This document shows positions 31,602 through 44,000 of a DNA stretch of 64,000 nt, piece by piece (the first letter of the stretch is position 1; each line of letters starts with the position of its first letter). The notes below the pieces were generated by a model. It had not been told where the DNA came from. It worked only from the letters and a program-made list of their open reading frames with translations, and did no database searches. Position numbers and translations under genes: made by a program. This DNA comes from Xylaria sp. FL1777 (lineage: Eukaryota > Ascomycota > Sordariomycetes > Xylariales > Xylariaceae): positions 62,001 through 126,000 of the forward strand of contig MU400513.1 of assembly GCA_022578965.1 (NCBI GenBank), written 5' to 3'.

Positions 31602-33789
31602 TCACTGCGGGACCCTCGCCGACACACTCCGCCAAAAGTCACAACGGTCACCACGCGCCCCTTCCCAAGCAAAAGAGTTGGCCAGGCTGAAATTGTTCAC
31701 GACGCCGGGGCCCGACCGGACATAGTAGGCCAGGGTATCGGCGACGGTGACGAGGCTGATCTGGCCCCCGGTGGTGTTGAGGTTCATGTGGACGGGGTTG
31801 TCGCGCGTGAAGCGGGGCCAGTCGATGACGGAGGCGTTGCCGAGGACGGGGACCGAGGCGTTGGCGTACGGGCCCATGGCGTCGGCCACGGGGATGACGG
31901 GGTCGTCGCGGATGATGAAGCTGCCCCAGATCTTCTGCATGGCGTGGCGGAAGTCCGGCGAGGGCGTGGCTGCGCCCACCGAGAAGTACGAGCGCAGGTC
32001 CGCGCCGTGGTACGACGGCGTCACCGAGTACTGGTACCGCCAGGCGCTCCGGCACCCCGAGCTGAAGGCCTCGGCGATCCACTGCGCCGGGCAGTCGAAG
32101 ACCGTCTCCGCCGCCAGGTTGAACACCGACTGCTGGATCCCCGTGGCTATGCCCGATTGCGTCAACGCCGTCGGCCCCGTGTAGCCGAGCGTGTCGAAGA
32201 CGACGCCGCTGGCCGGCGGCGCCTCGTCCGGGATCTTGTAGATCTCGTTGAGGCTGCTGATGTCCTTCGGCGTGAACAGGGGAAACGTCTCGGCGATGAA
32301 GGCATCGTATTGTGCCCGCGTGGAGACGTTGGGGTTGAATAGGGGAGCCCCGTCATTTGCATTGTTCTATTGCAGTGTGTAAGTGGATGATGTCATCGGA
32401 CTAGTACATTGCTAGTACATTGCTAGTACATTGTTCTAAAATACTCACGCCAACAAGAACACGCTTTCCACCTAGCTTCGCGCTAAACAGCTGCGAGGCG
32501 GGCCGTTCCTGGATATAGTCGTCGTCGATTACGGGAAGGAAAGCGAAACTCCCGAAATATCCCACCGTTGTCGAGGTAGTCCCGCTGGCATTCTGCAGCA
32601 CCTCGGTGTCAGCGGCGACGAGACAGTCAAACGTTGTCTGGTTCGCGACCGGGTTGCTACAGCCGGCAAGCTCAACGAACTTGTCGTATCGGGTCTTGGG
32701 AAATGAGTCAGAGTATCTGTAGACCGTTGGGAAGTACGGGCTAGCAGCGATGACCTAGGAATGACTTAGTAAAGGTGTTCATGATTTGATATGATTTTTT
32801 AGTGAGCGAGCATACGTTCTCGAAGAGCCCCTTGTCTTTCCCACCGTGGGCCATGGCGTGGAAGAGAACCGACGCTGCACCGGAGGATTCGCCCCCAATA
32901 GTGATGCGATTCGGGTCACCGCCGAACTTGGCTATGTGCTCACGGGTCCATTCAATGGCAAACCGCTGGTCAAGCAGGCCGGTGTTAAGGCGGCCATATT
33001 TTTTGACATCTGGCGACGCAAGAAAGCCGAATGCTCCCAGTCTGTACTGGATCTCGACAGCGACGAAGCCATTATCATTGGTGTTCATCCATGCGCTGGG
33101 GTCATATTCCGCTCCGAAGACCGAATGCCCACCGCCATCTTAGTAAGGCATACAATTAGTCAAAAGAAGTCAAAACACGCATAAGGTAGACACGATGGAA
33201 GGGAATTCGTACGAATCCATACCAGAACCGGCAGATCAGTCGCATTAGGCGCGGCGTAAACATTGAGATAGAGACAGTCTTCATTCCCAAGACCGGAGTT
33301 AAAGCCATATGCCTTGGGCACGCCAAAGGCACCAGTCTGAGGACACAAAGGGGGTTGTTCTACCGCTGGAATTATGCCAGAGCTATCATTCAGGGGAGGC
33401 TCAGGAGCCTGCCATCGGCGATGCCCCGTGGGTGGTGCAGCATAGCGGATACTATAGAGGGGCTAGCAATTAACATGGAGATCAGCGTCGATAGTTTGGA
33501 ACTGTGGCGCTGGGAAGGCAGGCTGGGATGATTTATAGGGGCTGGGCATATGCAAGTAGCCATGCCTTGTCCGGCAGTTAGTGGGAAAAAAGTTGAGACA
33601 GCGCCCATACCTTTTCCAGATGTTAAGATCGTAAGTCCCGTTATAGTAGCCCTCGTAAGTTGCGTATCCGAGACTGACGACGAGGCCAGAAACAGAGAGT
33701 GGGAGTTCGGCGTTACCCCCAGCCGCCGCGCAAGCCACGGTCACCACCACCAGCCAGGTGAGTCGGCTCAAGGCCCCTCTGCTCTCCAT
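31602..33789 (-). CDS. Secreted type-B carboxylesterase/lipase
   Basis: Five exons (33789-33611, 33451-33213, 33138-32816, 32754-32449, 32366-31602) keep one frame and give 603 residues. The N-terminus is a signal peptide (hydrophobic LTWLVVVTVACAAAG), so the enzyme is probably extracellular or in the wall. The alpha/beta-hydrolase fold shows RYAAPPTGHRRW, the disulfide-forming EDCLYLNVY, the oxyanion loop HGGGHSVFG (built across intron 2), and the nucleophile elbow GESSG with Ser224. The acid position reads NANDG with Asp354, where most relatives have Glu. The base is His469 in YHGADL. The substrate is unknown. Exon 5 is strikingly GC-rich. Intron 4 contains an 11-bp repeat in three copies. 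Confidence 0.92.
32401..32433. repeat. Three tandem copies of an 11-bp unit inside esterase intron 4
   Basis: CTAGTACATTG is repeated exactly three times, head to tail, within the intron 32448-32367. It does not touch the splice sites. Confidence 0.9.
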
Positions 33790-35289
33790 GATTCCGAGGG
33801 TCGTGTCGAAAAAGGGCAGGATTTGCTCTGGCAGCCAAGGCAGGCGAGTTAATTTGAACTACCTCGCGACGGGTCCTAGAATGCGACGGTAGGGAGCAAG
33901 CCTGGACAGAACCGTGCGCCGGGGGGGTCGGTCGCGCACGGATAGCAGAGCGGCCTTTCTTCTCGTGCGAGGGAGAGGGAGAGGTGTCTCAACGCGATCG
34001 CCGCTGTCTGTGGTGACACCAATGAGAACGGACCAGGAGAGACTGTTGTCTGGTTAGAGGGTGGGTTACAGACGGTTACAGACCAACAGAATCGGAACGG
34101 TCGGGGAAACAAACATTGTACTGGTCCTCGTCGTCTGGAAGGGTGTTATTGCTGGGGGCTGGCACATGCAAGACAGCCAGGGTTCTCCCTTTTCAGCTCC
34201 TGTTCAATACCACCTTGCGAGAACACCATGACACTATATAATGCGATGCCATAATCTCTGGTTTCAACAGCGAAAAGGCTTAGAGGTAGAGGTTTCCGCT
34301 GACACGTTCTTCTGTCCATATGCGCATAAGGTACCACATATAAGGTAACACGCCTCTCTACCGCGGCCTATCGATTTGAGAGCAATTGTCTTACACATAT
34401 CAGTACATGTTCCATGCATCTTTAGTGTGCAGAGGTACAACGGCTTTGCTATTAGGAAAGAAGGTTGCAGCGTCTTACCTAAATTAAATGCCGTGTCTTA
34501 TTCGTCCCTCGCTTTCCAGCGCAGTCTTGGGTTGCTGTCCTATATTACTGTAGGGTGGCAATTGGAAGTTCAAATACAGTACCTACCCCAACCTTTGCAC
34601 ACAGCAGACCAAGAGACTGCGACGCCGGGAATAGCAACGATAGTCGAGCGATTATAGGTACGTAAGTATGATCAGCGTGTCGGGCGCATGAGCAACTCTG
34701 GTGGTAAGAGTTGAGCATAAGGTCGGTAGGTGCTCTGTATGTATTTTCTCATGTAATCGGCGCCATAGTACCCATCCATGTCTTACACCAACCAAAGCAA
34801 GCTATCATTTATCTTATTTACACCCACACTAGTCGTAGCAAGTGCCGACATAAGACGGGTACCTATTCCTCCTCACGCGGCATTGTGGGGTCTAGAAGAG
34901 TTCGAGAGCTTTCCGCATATTGTATTGCAGCGCGTGGTAGGCGACCAACGAGGACGGAGATTGGGTGCCATCACATGCAGAGGTAAGCGAGCCTTGGTAG
35001 GTCTCGAAAAGGGCCGTAGTATGTATAGGCTGGGTGAATGGGGTGCCTCGCCGATCGGCCGTGTCACTCTGCCACCCTTCAGCTGCTAAGGGACGAAAAC
35101 TGAGAGAAACATACCAGCGAGCCGGAGAGACCTGGCGCTGTCAACATGCCCCCCTTTCTACTCTCCGCATAAAACCAACTTCAGTTCCAATCGAGTCTGA
35201 CAAGCGTTGAAAGTGCTTCCTCGCCGCCGGTGGCTTCTCTCGAGTTATGCACCGTAACTTCACGTCGGCCACCGTCGCTATTATCCATT
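33790..35289. promoter_or_regulatory. Shared spacer between the divergent esterase and rhodopsin-domain genes
   Basis: About 1.5 kb. Frames of 60-100 codons (such as 34778-35089, plus strand) lack family motifs. No repeat or RNA gene was recognised. It should contain both promoters. Confidence 0.45.
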
Positions 35290-36675
35290 ATGGCAAATGG
35301 TACGGTGACCTACAGCGCCGAATACCTGGCTGAGGACCGGACGGCGCTCGTCAATGCTTTCTACGCTCTCCCCATCCCTCTTGAAATCATAAGCACTCTT
35401 TATAGACTCACTGTGAAAGTTGGCCCGAGATCCGACGGGCATCTCGGATATGATGATTACCTGATCGTCTGGGCTACTGTAAGCAGTTTTTGATATCGAG
35501 TATCATTGCAGCTCTTTCTCTCCAGATACCTGTCGCTAATGCTCAGGTCATAGATCACTGCCGTAGCGGAATGTATTGCTGGGCTCGTCTACGGTCTGCG
35601 TCACCCTATTATCTAACTTGTTGATTATGATTTCTAACCCTGCTTCAGGGCCACCGCACGGGCTTGGACGTCATGTTCAGACTTTGAATCCTGAAAGTGT
35701 ATCGCGCTACCTTCAGGTAAGTAGATAGTATTCTTCTCTCCGCCCAACCGTATAATTCTCCTATCTATCCCCCTCTAACAAGTTATAGGGCGATTACATA
35801 TTCAGCCACTTCTACGATTTCGCCATCGCCAGCACCAAGCTCTCTATCCTGGCGCTCTACCACCGCATATTCGTAACGACTAAAATACGAATCGCCGTCT
35901 GGATCACGGCTGGTCTCGTATTCGCCTGGCTTATCGAGATGGAAGTTATCCTCGGCCTCGGCTGCCAACCTATCCAAGGCTGGTGGGATGCGAAGGTGGC
36001 TGCCACGGCAAAATGCGTCGATAAAGTGGCATTCACGTACTCCACTAACATCTTGAATCTTATCTTCGACCTCTGGATCTTTTCCATGCCTATTCCCATC
36101 ATAATGAAGTTACAAGGAACCAAGAGCAGACGAATCGCTCTTTGCTGCCTCTTCTCCATCGGCCTTGGAGTTTGCGGCCTTAGCATCGCGCGTCTTTCTG
36201 TGGTCTTTTCGGCCGGATCTGGTGATGTCACTTGTAAGCTCTGCTTTACATTACGCCTTCACATCGCATCCTCCGCTAACTTTGCTGTCTTCTCGTAGGG
36301 GAAGAGGTCCCGCTGGGCATTCTCTCAGCATTGGAACCGTGCGGCGCCATCCTATGCGCGAACCTCCCCGTCATCTACCGCGAGTTAACGAGAGTCTTCA
36401 AGCGCCTCGGAGGTCGTATCAGAGGCACGAAAACTTCCAGCTCCGGTTCCAAGGAACAATTATCCCCATACGGTGCCTCAGGGGAGCAAGAATGGGTCCG
36501 AATCGACGGTGGCGCTCCTAAGAAGACACCCGGATTCCCGAGGGCATCCGCTACTAGGGGCGATACAGCTGATAGCGAGAAAGAGCTGACCGCTCATGGA
36601 GTTATTAAGGTCGAACGGGAGTTCGAGCTGCAATCGACAGGGTCATCAAACCATCAAAATCATGACATGGTATGA
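35290..36675 (+). CDS. Fungal rhodopsin-domain integral membrane protein (PTH11-related class)
   Basis: Five exons (35290-35478, 35554-35593, 35649-35716, 35789-36233, 36299-36675) give 372 residues. Splicing restores the family hallmarks YGPPHGLGRHV (across intron 2) and the loop before transmembrane helix 3. Seven hydrophobic segments are expected. Visible landmarks are GYDDYLIVWAT, FYDFAIASTKLSILALYHRIF, the GCQPIQGWWD extracellular loop with its conserved Cys, and ALEPCGAILCANLPVIYREL near the last helix. A hydrophilic Ser/Lys-rich tail of about 90 residues faces the cytosol. The family is Pezizomycotina-specific and includes GPCR-like receptors, but no CFEM domain is present here. Ligand and pathway are unknown. 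Exons 2 and 3 are only 40 and 68 nt. Confidence 0.9.
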
Positions 36676-38154
36676 GTCGTTGCTAGGTGATACCTGGGCT
36701 GAACAAGAGTAATGCGATTATGAGTATGGCCAGATTTGGGTATATTGGGATGGAATTGTTATCAAATTCCTGTTGCTATGTGGAAGGAATCTTCGGTCTT
36801 AGTACATACAGCCTGGAAAGTAGGCATGTTCTCCTAATCACTCTCAAGACTAAAAAATTACGATTCAATCGTTCATAGTCTCCGTATCCACATCAAGGAC
36901 CTAGACGTTGGGATATAGTATCATGATAGAAACAAGTAAGCCTTAGTTGAGCCTATAATGGGAGGGTGTTTCTCTCTAATTATAGCTTGTTAACTTGCTC
37001 CAGTAGGCGATTATATAGAACTGTTTGCACTTGTTGTACACCCGACTAATAGACAAATACCTAAGTCTAACTATCTGGAACCCAGTTACTTTATACTTGT
37101 AAACTGACTTCTTTCCCAATTCATCACTATATTACCCAAGCATGTAATATAAAGACTCCTAGAAATATTTTCTTGATCACCAGAACTCTAGAGTGTGATA
37201 ACTCAAAAACTTAATAACTTTATCGGCCATCTCATTATCATAGCCCCCAGATTCAAGCTTCCTCTCACGAGTTTCCTATTGGTACATAGTACAGTTACTC
37301 AGCAAAGACGTCGTGTATGACATCTCGTACCCAAATGAGTAACTCCTCCTACTTTAAATAAAAAAGAGAGAGAAAAAAAGAAAGGGGGGGGCAGCAGAAA
37401 AGAAAGGACATATCTAGCATGTTAGCTCCCTAATGAATGTTCGACAACATAAAGTACCAAGCCTACCCAAATTCGTTGTGGAACTAACCTGCAAGTTCCT
37501 GGTTGTCTGCTTCATTCATCCAGCCGATACTGTTCTCTTGGTCCATAACTCATGATGTTTATTTTACGTAGACCGGCATTAATCTTTTTGATTCTCCAGT
37601 TTATTCCCCTGGCTTTCTTACTACTACAGTAACCCTGCTGAAGTATTTCCTGTGAAACAGACTGAGTTTGTAGTTTTTTTCGACCAGACTATCTGATCTG
37701 GGTATATCGTTCGCATGTCACGTTGTTAGCATTTTGAGGAGTAGAAAATGACTTTTCTATCTCTTTAATCTTAAATATATATCATATGATTATCGCATCG
37801 ACTAGCTGTGTAAAAGCTGCTCGCCGAGAATACCGTTCAAACCTCTTACTCCCCCTATAATATTCTACCCACTATTTTACCCAGTTGCACTTACCTTATC
37901 TAATACTCGAGAGAGACGGGCTCAAATATAGTAGCTTGTTGCATTGACCAGTTACCTAAATATGGTAAATCACCGCCTTTAAGACACCCCTACATTATCT
38001 CGCATCCCAACTATTTAAGGCCAACAACTCATCACCTACACTCTCCAGCATACACCTACCAGTACCAACAGTGGTCCTTCCAGCTGCAGGCTGTTCCAAG
38101 TGCCCTGCTTTTCCAATTCAAATCTTCTCGATTTGCCTGCTTCGCCAGGCTAGC
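36676..38154. other. Intergenic region between the rhodopsin-domain and DUF7918 genes
   Basis: About 1.5 kb, AT-rich, with a purine tract near 37365-37410 (AAAAAGAGAGAGAAAAAAAG then a G8 run). The open frame leading into the DUF7918 gene extends to 38071, but the family's N-terminus begins at 38155. No RNA gene was seen. Confidence 0.45.
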
Positions 38155-40494
38155 ATGGCAGTCATTCAAGGCTTACCTGGTCTGGAAGTCACGATCTATA
38201 CAAATGGCTATGAGGCTACAGAATATGATGACTTGTCTAAACTAGACAAAGGATTTCGTTGCCCAAATGCTGTTACAAAGTACATCGAATGCAAAGATAA
38301 CGAACCATTCGGCATTCACATCAAGGCAACCAAGGAATATCCATGGGGTTATAAAAACCATTTCCTCAACTTTGAGGCTGTGATTGACGGGACCTGGATA
38401 AAGGGGGAGCATTGCAGGCAGGAGGATGTTAAGGACGAGGGGTGGGAGCAAGACATCAGCTACCGTGTAGCGAGGAATCCTAATGGCCATAATCGTTATG
38501 TTGTCCAAGAATTTGCGTTTTCAAAAATCCTCCAAAGTAAGTGCTAGGCACCTTCTTTATGTGTCTACACTACTAATGACAAGAGATAGTCAATAGCCCT
38601 GCAAACGAACCGCGTGAGCCTGACATGAAAATGTTACAGCGACTCGGCACAATTGATGTTAAGGTGTACCGCTGTCTCGAAGGAGGGAATGATGAATTCT
38701 TGATTCCTGCTGGAGACGACCCCAAAGGCGTTACCTTGTCTTGCGAGGTGATGAAGGGTAGATCCCAATCCCATAGAACAAAGTACGCCGACTTATCAAA
38801 TTTCTAAGCTAATAATATTTAACTAGTGGCTTAGGTTCACCCATACTCAACCTACAACAACCCCCAAATACACTACATGCTCAAAGCTTCGCGAAGATGA
38901 TGGGCGCATTGCTTTTTTCCGATTCAAATATCGATCTCGAGGTAAAATAGGTTCAATTCCAGTTAACAGTTGATCAACCTGCGCCTAACAATACCGACTT
39001 CTAGAGGTTCTAAAGTTGCAAGGTATCATACCCGGCTCCGAAGGTCTATCGAATCGGCGAGGCGAGATCTTAGATGTCGACAAGAGTAGCGGCGAGCAAT
39101 GCGACCCCGGACGCAGCGTAAATATAACGGCAGAATTTCTCAAAGCTACGACTGATATGACTTCTCAGCGGGGAACTTCTAGCGACAGTGCGCAAATCGG
39201 GAAAGAAATCAAGAAAGGAGAGAAGCGCAACACTGACAATATTTTACCACATCTTTCCGATTCTAATATCGACCAGGACAGCAATGGCTGTATTATGCCA
39301 CCTCTCCAGCATGAGAGTCTCGTCTTTCCGGACTTGCAAACACCTCGTTCGAAAGTCCAAAGGTCAATCAGCAATCAGAGTAGTGCCGAGACTAAACCTC
39401 CTAAAGAACGGATGGAAACACGTCGTCTTAGGATCACGAAACACGAAGCCGAACAAGTCGCAGATGACTTGATAAAAGAACTATGTGCTAATAAACAGGC
39501 CGGTCTTGTTGCTACATCTCGACGCAGTACTGCTCAAGCTGTACCTAGTTCTAAAACTCGCACCAACTCTAATGCCGTTGCCAAAGAGATGCAGAACAGA
39601 AGTTTGGCTCTCGGCACTACTTTAATTGGAAATCAAGATCTAGATAAGACTGGTATCATTCTCCCAAGTATCGAGAAAGACGGCGATATTCCTGAAATCA
39701 AGACCAAAAGCGACAATTCTATCAGTTGCAAAATAGACGAAACAATCATCCTCAACGATCGGCAAGAACCTGCTCGTAAAAGCGTCAACAAAAGCTCTCC
39801 CAGCCATCTCAGGTCATCTAGCATCAAGGCATCCCTACCAGATACTAAAGGCGAGCATCAAGCCGTCATGAAACACGGCAAAAGTCGATTCTGGGAATCA
39901 AAACACCAGAGGAGGATGAAGCGGCTGGAAGAGCTAGAACAAGAATTCTGCAACATTTTGAAAGGAAAGACTATAGATAGCAAGTCAGATCAGCGCACTG
40001 GCAGTTTTGCCCTCCCTAAACCTTCCATCTCGCTCTCCACGAAACGTGCAGCCGATATGACCAGTCCATCGTCCATATCGCTATCCACGGATATTCAAAC
40101 TTTAACGTCGAACATCGACATGACGGCAGTTTCTCTAGAAAGTCGTCAACGTCTCATCAGCCCGTTAAACGAAATAGGAACAATCGTCGCACCTAGCATA
40201 GATGAATTTCTTCGGCGCCGCCAATTCGCAACCGAATCTCAGACTCTCAGTCCCAACATCGTCCTACGACAAGATTCTGCCTCGGAAACCACTAGGAGCA
40301 GGGCATGTAGCTCTACCATAACTCAGAACACCAGAGGCGTAAGAGAAACAGAAGCTCCGACGCAGACGACACACAAAGCCACTAAGCATAGATTCCCTGC
40401 GATTTTCGACGACCCGAATTGTCACCCACGCCCTTTTAAGATGGCGAGGACGCGCGATGGTCCCCAGGTCATCGAACTGACTGATTCCAAATAA
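38155..40494 (+). CDS. DUF7918-domain protein with long disordered tail and C-terminal SUMO-interaction-like motif
   Basis: Four exons (38155-38536, 38590-38782, 38835-38941, 39005-40494) give 723 residues. The N-terminal 260 residues match the fungal DUF7918 pattern: MAVIQGLPGLEVTIYTNGYE, TKYIECKDNEPFGIHIKAT, a central strand region, and IAFFRFKYRSREVLKLQGII across intron 3, which is the domain's usual closing segment. Function of the domain is unknown. The remaining 450 residues are polar, Ser/Thr/Lys-rich and predicted disordered, with one charged helix (KHQRRMKRLEELEQEFCNIL). The last residues VIELTDSK fit a SUMO-interaction motif (V-I-D/E-L-T), which suggests nuclear partners; this is inference. 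The unspliced frame stops in introns 1 and 2, which supports the splice model. Confidence 0.82.
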
Positions 40495-41020
40495 TATAAG
40501 GCGGGGATGATGGGTCTGGTGGTTCAGGACAATGGGATTGGGAGGGATATGGGAACGGATATCAGAACAGCGACGAGACGGCGACTGGTTAGTTATACAT
40601 TTCGCGATGAGCACTTACTTAAAAGGGGGTGAGGGCCCTAGTTCTTTGATTTCTAGTTGTATGTAGGTGCTAGTTTGGGCCTTTTCGTTCATCTAGGCCT
40701 TAAGACGTCTCGGGAGAGAATGGTCGTGGATCGTAGTCTTATTGCCTTTGCGTTTGCGATTCCTGAAAAGAGATCCTAAGCCTGGACCGGCTTAGATCAC
40801 GGATGGGTATTATAGGAAATTTCTACCTTTTTCGTAGAAAGGCAGATACAAAAGTTCAATTGAGTTACAGAGAGATTATTTGCCTACTGTTATTGGGTGT
40901 GTATAATGTTATGGTGTCGAAAGGTCATAATGGCATTGGAGTAAGCAGTAAGGAGTAGGCATGTCATTCATTTATCATCACGTATCCAAACCCAAAGCCC
41001 TCGTTAACTCATACAATCAT
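40495..41020. other. Convergent spacer between the DUF7918 gene and dcl2
   Basis: Holds both 3' untranslated regions. A short inverted repeat is visible at about 40819-40841 (GAAATTTCTAC...GTAGAAA). No gene. Confidence 0.45.
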
Positions 41021-44000
41021 TCAGGTCATCACTTCATCCTCTAAATTGCTCTCTCGACCAAGAAGCATATGGTATGCTTCATCTGCAGCCTTAGTCACCA
41101 CTTCCTGGAGGTTAACGCCGCCGCTGACCTCCACTATAAATTTCTCGTCGACAAAGACCTTGCAGAGGAGGTCCTTGACCCCAGCTTCGTTCCGTGTTTC
41201 CGTCTCGTATCTCACTTTGTACCCGCTTCTCCCGACCAACTCGCCGAGCTTGTTCTTGGGGTGTCGCACATCGACGTTATCGGATAGCATACGTCGTAAG
41301 TAGGGCAGTATCCCAATTCGCTCCAGGATCACCTTGCATGTCTCCATAGAGCCCGAGTCACTCCACACGGCGCCGATTAGGCTCTCGAACATGTCGGAGA
41401 AGAACTTGGGGAGCGCGAGATGGGCGAGCTGTGTCCAGGGGTATTCGGTTCCATGGGCTATGGCGTCGAGGATTGCCTCTCGCTCGGCGGCGTGTCGCTG
41501 TTCTGCGGCTCGTTGAGCGGTAGTGATATCCGGCGACCCGTGTCTCATGTATTTCCAAAATGACACGGGCCTCTGCGTGACAATCGTGGCGAGGGTCGTC
41601 GGACAAATTTCAGTCACTTCCTGTGTGGTGCACCACTCCATTACCAAGAAGCCGAGCAAGTCGGCGTTGACACACGCCGTTCGGGCGAGATGCATCTGAC
41701 TATGCTTGAGCTCCGGTTCCTGCGTCCAGAGGATTGAGACGATGACGTTATCGAGGATAGGGTCGCCGAGAAATTCGAGTAGCTCCATGCACATATCTGC
41801 GGATGAATTCTGGCTCCAGGAAGCATGGGTTAGACACTCTGACAGTAGGGCTTTGTTTTGGAATGTATAGCCGACAAGTTCCTCCAAAAGTTCATGGCCA
41901 GGATGCGGCTGCGTTATGATATCTCTGCCGCCGGAAAGGATCGTGTGTGCGTCGGTCAAATCGTGCCACTCTACTTCTGGGAGGAAAATCCGCAGGCAAG
42001 CCAGCGCTTTCGGCATGCCTCCATCAATATAGGCGGCTCCGACCAAGGACTCGACGACATCTGCGAGAGTCTTTGTTGACATTTGCCTTCTTGCTGGAGA
42101 AGTTGTCTCTGTAGAGAGGAAGTTTTGTATATAAAGGGGACGCCACTTGACTGCCTTAAATGATTCCGTCAAAATGAAACTATCGAGCCCCTTTTCGACC
42201 GATGCACGACAGAGCCTTGAGTTCGATACAACCCTGTCTTTCATCGCGGAGAGATACCCCTCTGGATAGTTTGGTCCTAAAAATTACGATAAGCATCGCA
42301 TTCACGAGAGGGGGACTACTAAGCTTACGCTGAATTAGGACGGAAACCGTCGCTAGTAATTTCAGGATAGAGTCTCCTAAGAATTCAAGTCTTTCATAAT
42401 CCGTCCGTTCCCCGGCGGCACGCGAGCTAATAGCGGTTACGACGAGCGAAATATCAGAAAACCCGACTTCTTCGAGGACGGTGTGACATAGCTCCTCCGC
42501 CATGAGGTGGATTTCGAACATATGAAGGATTGAGGGGACGACGGTACCGAAGTAAAGTTGGGAACGGTCGACTGTCTCCAGCGTACAATGCGACACGGGG
42601 AGCGCATAGGGGTATCGTCCGTCCACCATCGGAGGATTCTCAACGGGATGAAGTAGGTCATGACGCCGTGGCCACTTCCGGAGTGCCAACCACGGGGCAT
42701 CTTCTGACTCAACTAACCCGTATCCCTCAATCTCCTTCACAATCTCCTTGGTCGGCTTTGAAGGTAGCCATTCTGCGAACATGCAAGGCTTTCCGTATGT
42801 GTTCCGAACTACTGATTTAGAATGAAGGACGTCCTTCTCAACCGCTTGCAGTTCTACCTGCTCACGAAATGCGATATCCTCAGTGGATTGGAGATGCAAT
42901 ACATGCGACGAGTTCTCCACCGTCCAGCGGTGACCATATGCTAATTGTATCAAAGCTGAACTCTGATCTTCTTTCAGAGCACACGCGGGAATGAGATTGA
43001 AATGTTTGCTTAGCTCGACTGTCCAGGTATTATCGGCATCCCAATAGATGGTAAATGGGGGCAGCCTCGGAAAATGACAAGGTAGTGACACATTAAATCT
43101 TGCGATGACTGTATCGCCGTCCTTCAGAAGGAGCTCTCGCTGAACTCGGTCGCTTGACTGCTCCCATAGGTGAGCAACTTTCTGCCACGGCTTCCAGAGG
43201 CCATCAACCTCCATTATTGAGCCACGTTCCTCGACCCCTTCTAAGATATCGTCTACCAGTGGCATCAGATTATCGTTGACTAAGCCAGCTTCGTACACCG
43301 TCTTGAACGCTTGGAAAGCCGCGTCTTTAAAAGCATTTCTCTCAGAGTACCAGCGCCTAAGGCCTTTCACCCGGCGAATGGCTTTGGGTAATGAGGGGGG
43401 TAGATGCACTACTGCACTGATTCTCGGAATACTGTCGGAGGAAGTTACGACGTGTTCTGGAATATAGTAAGGGCTATGCTCAATGTATTGTCCGGAAGTT
43501 ATCTTTCGACAGAAATGTTCTAGGTGCGACTTTGCCTGATCAAAATCAAGCTGAGCTCCGGTGCCAGGAATACGCAAAGGTGGAATATTTGGTCTGGTAT
43601 CCAATTCTTCGAGCTCGGCTAGTTCGCGGGCGACTCTCTCGTCATCTTCATAGCACTTCTTCATCATACGCTCCAAAGCTAGCCAGGCGTCGTGTTGGTC
43701 CGATGACCCTTCTGACAGTAGAATAATTCTTGAACTTTCCATCCTTGCCCTTCCTCGCCTTTGAATGAAAGACTTAACGTTTGGTGGTGCATTGAAGCAG
43801 ATTACTAGATTGCAGGCAGGAACATCGATACCTTCCTCTGCAACGCTGGTGGCGACAAGCAGATTCAGCTTGCCAGTCCTAAAGTTTTCGAGCGAGAGAG
43901 TACTCTTCCCTTCATTGAGATCTCCAAGGTCTCGTTTTCGTCCTGTATAGTTACTAGTTCCAATCATCGTGCCGACCTGAAAGCGATCGCTGACTGATGG

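Noticed and set aside
31788..32342. 184-codon plus-strand frame opposite esterase exon 5
   Set aside because: Antisense shadow produced by extreme GC content; the minus-strand frame carries the esterase motifs.
31602..40494. Possible secondary-metabolite or virulence cluster (esterase, membrane receptor-like protein, nearby oxygenase-like gene)
   Set aside because: No synthase, P450, methyltransferase, transporter or pathway regulator is present; neighbours are unrelated housekeeping genes.
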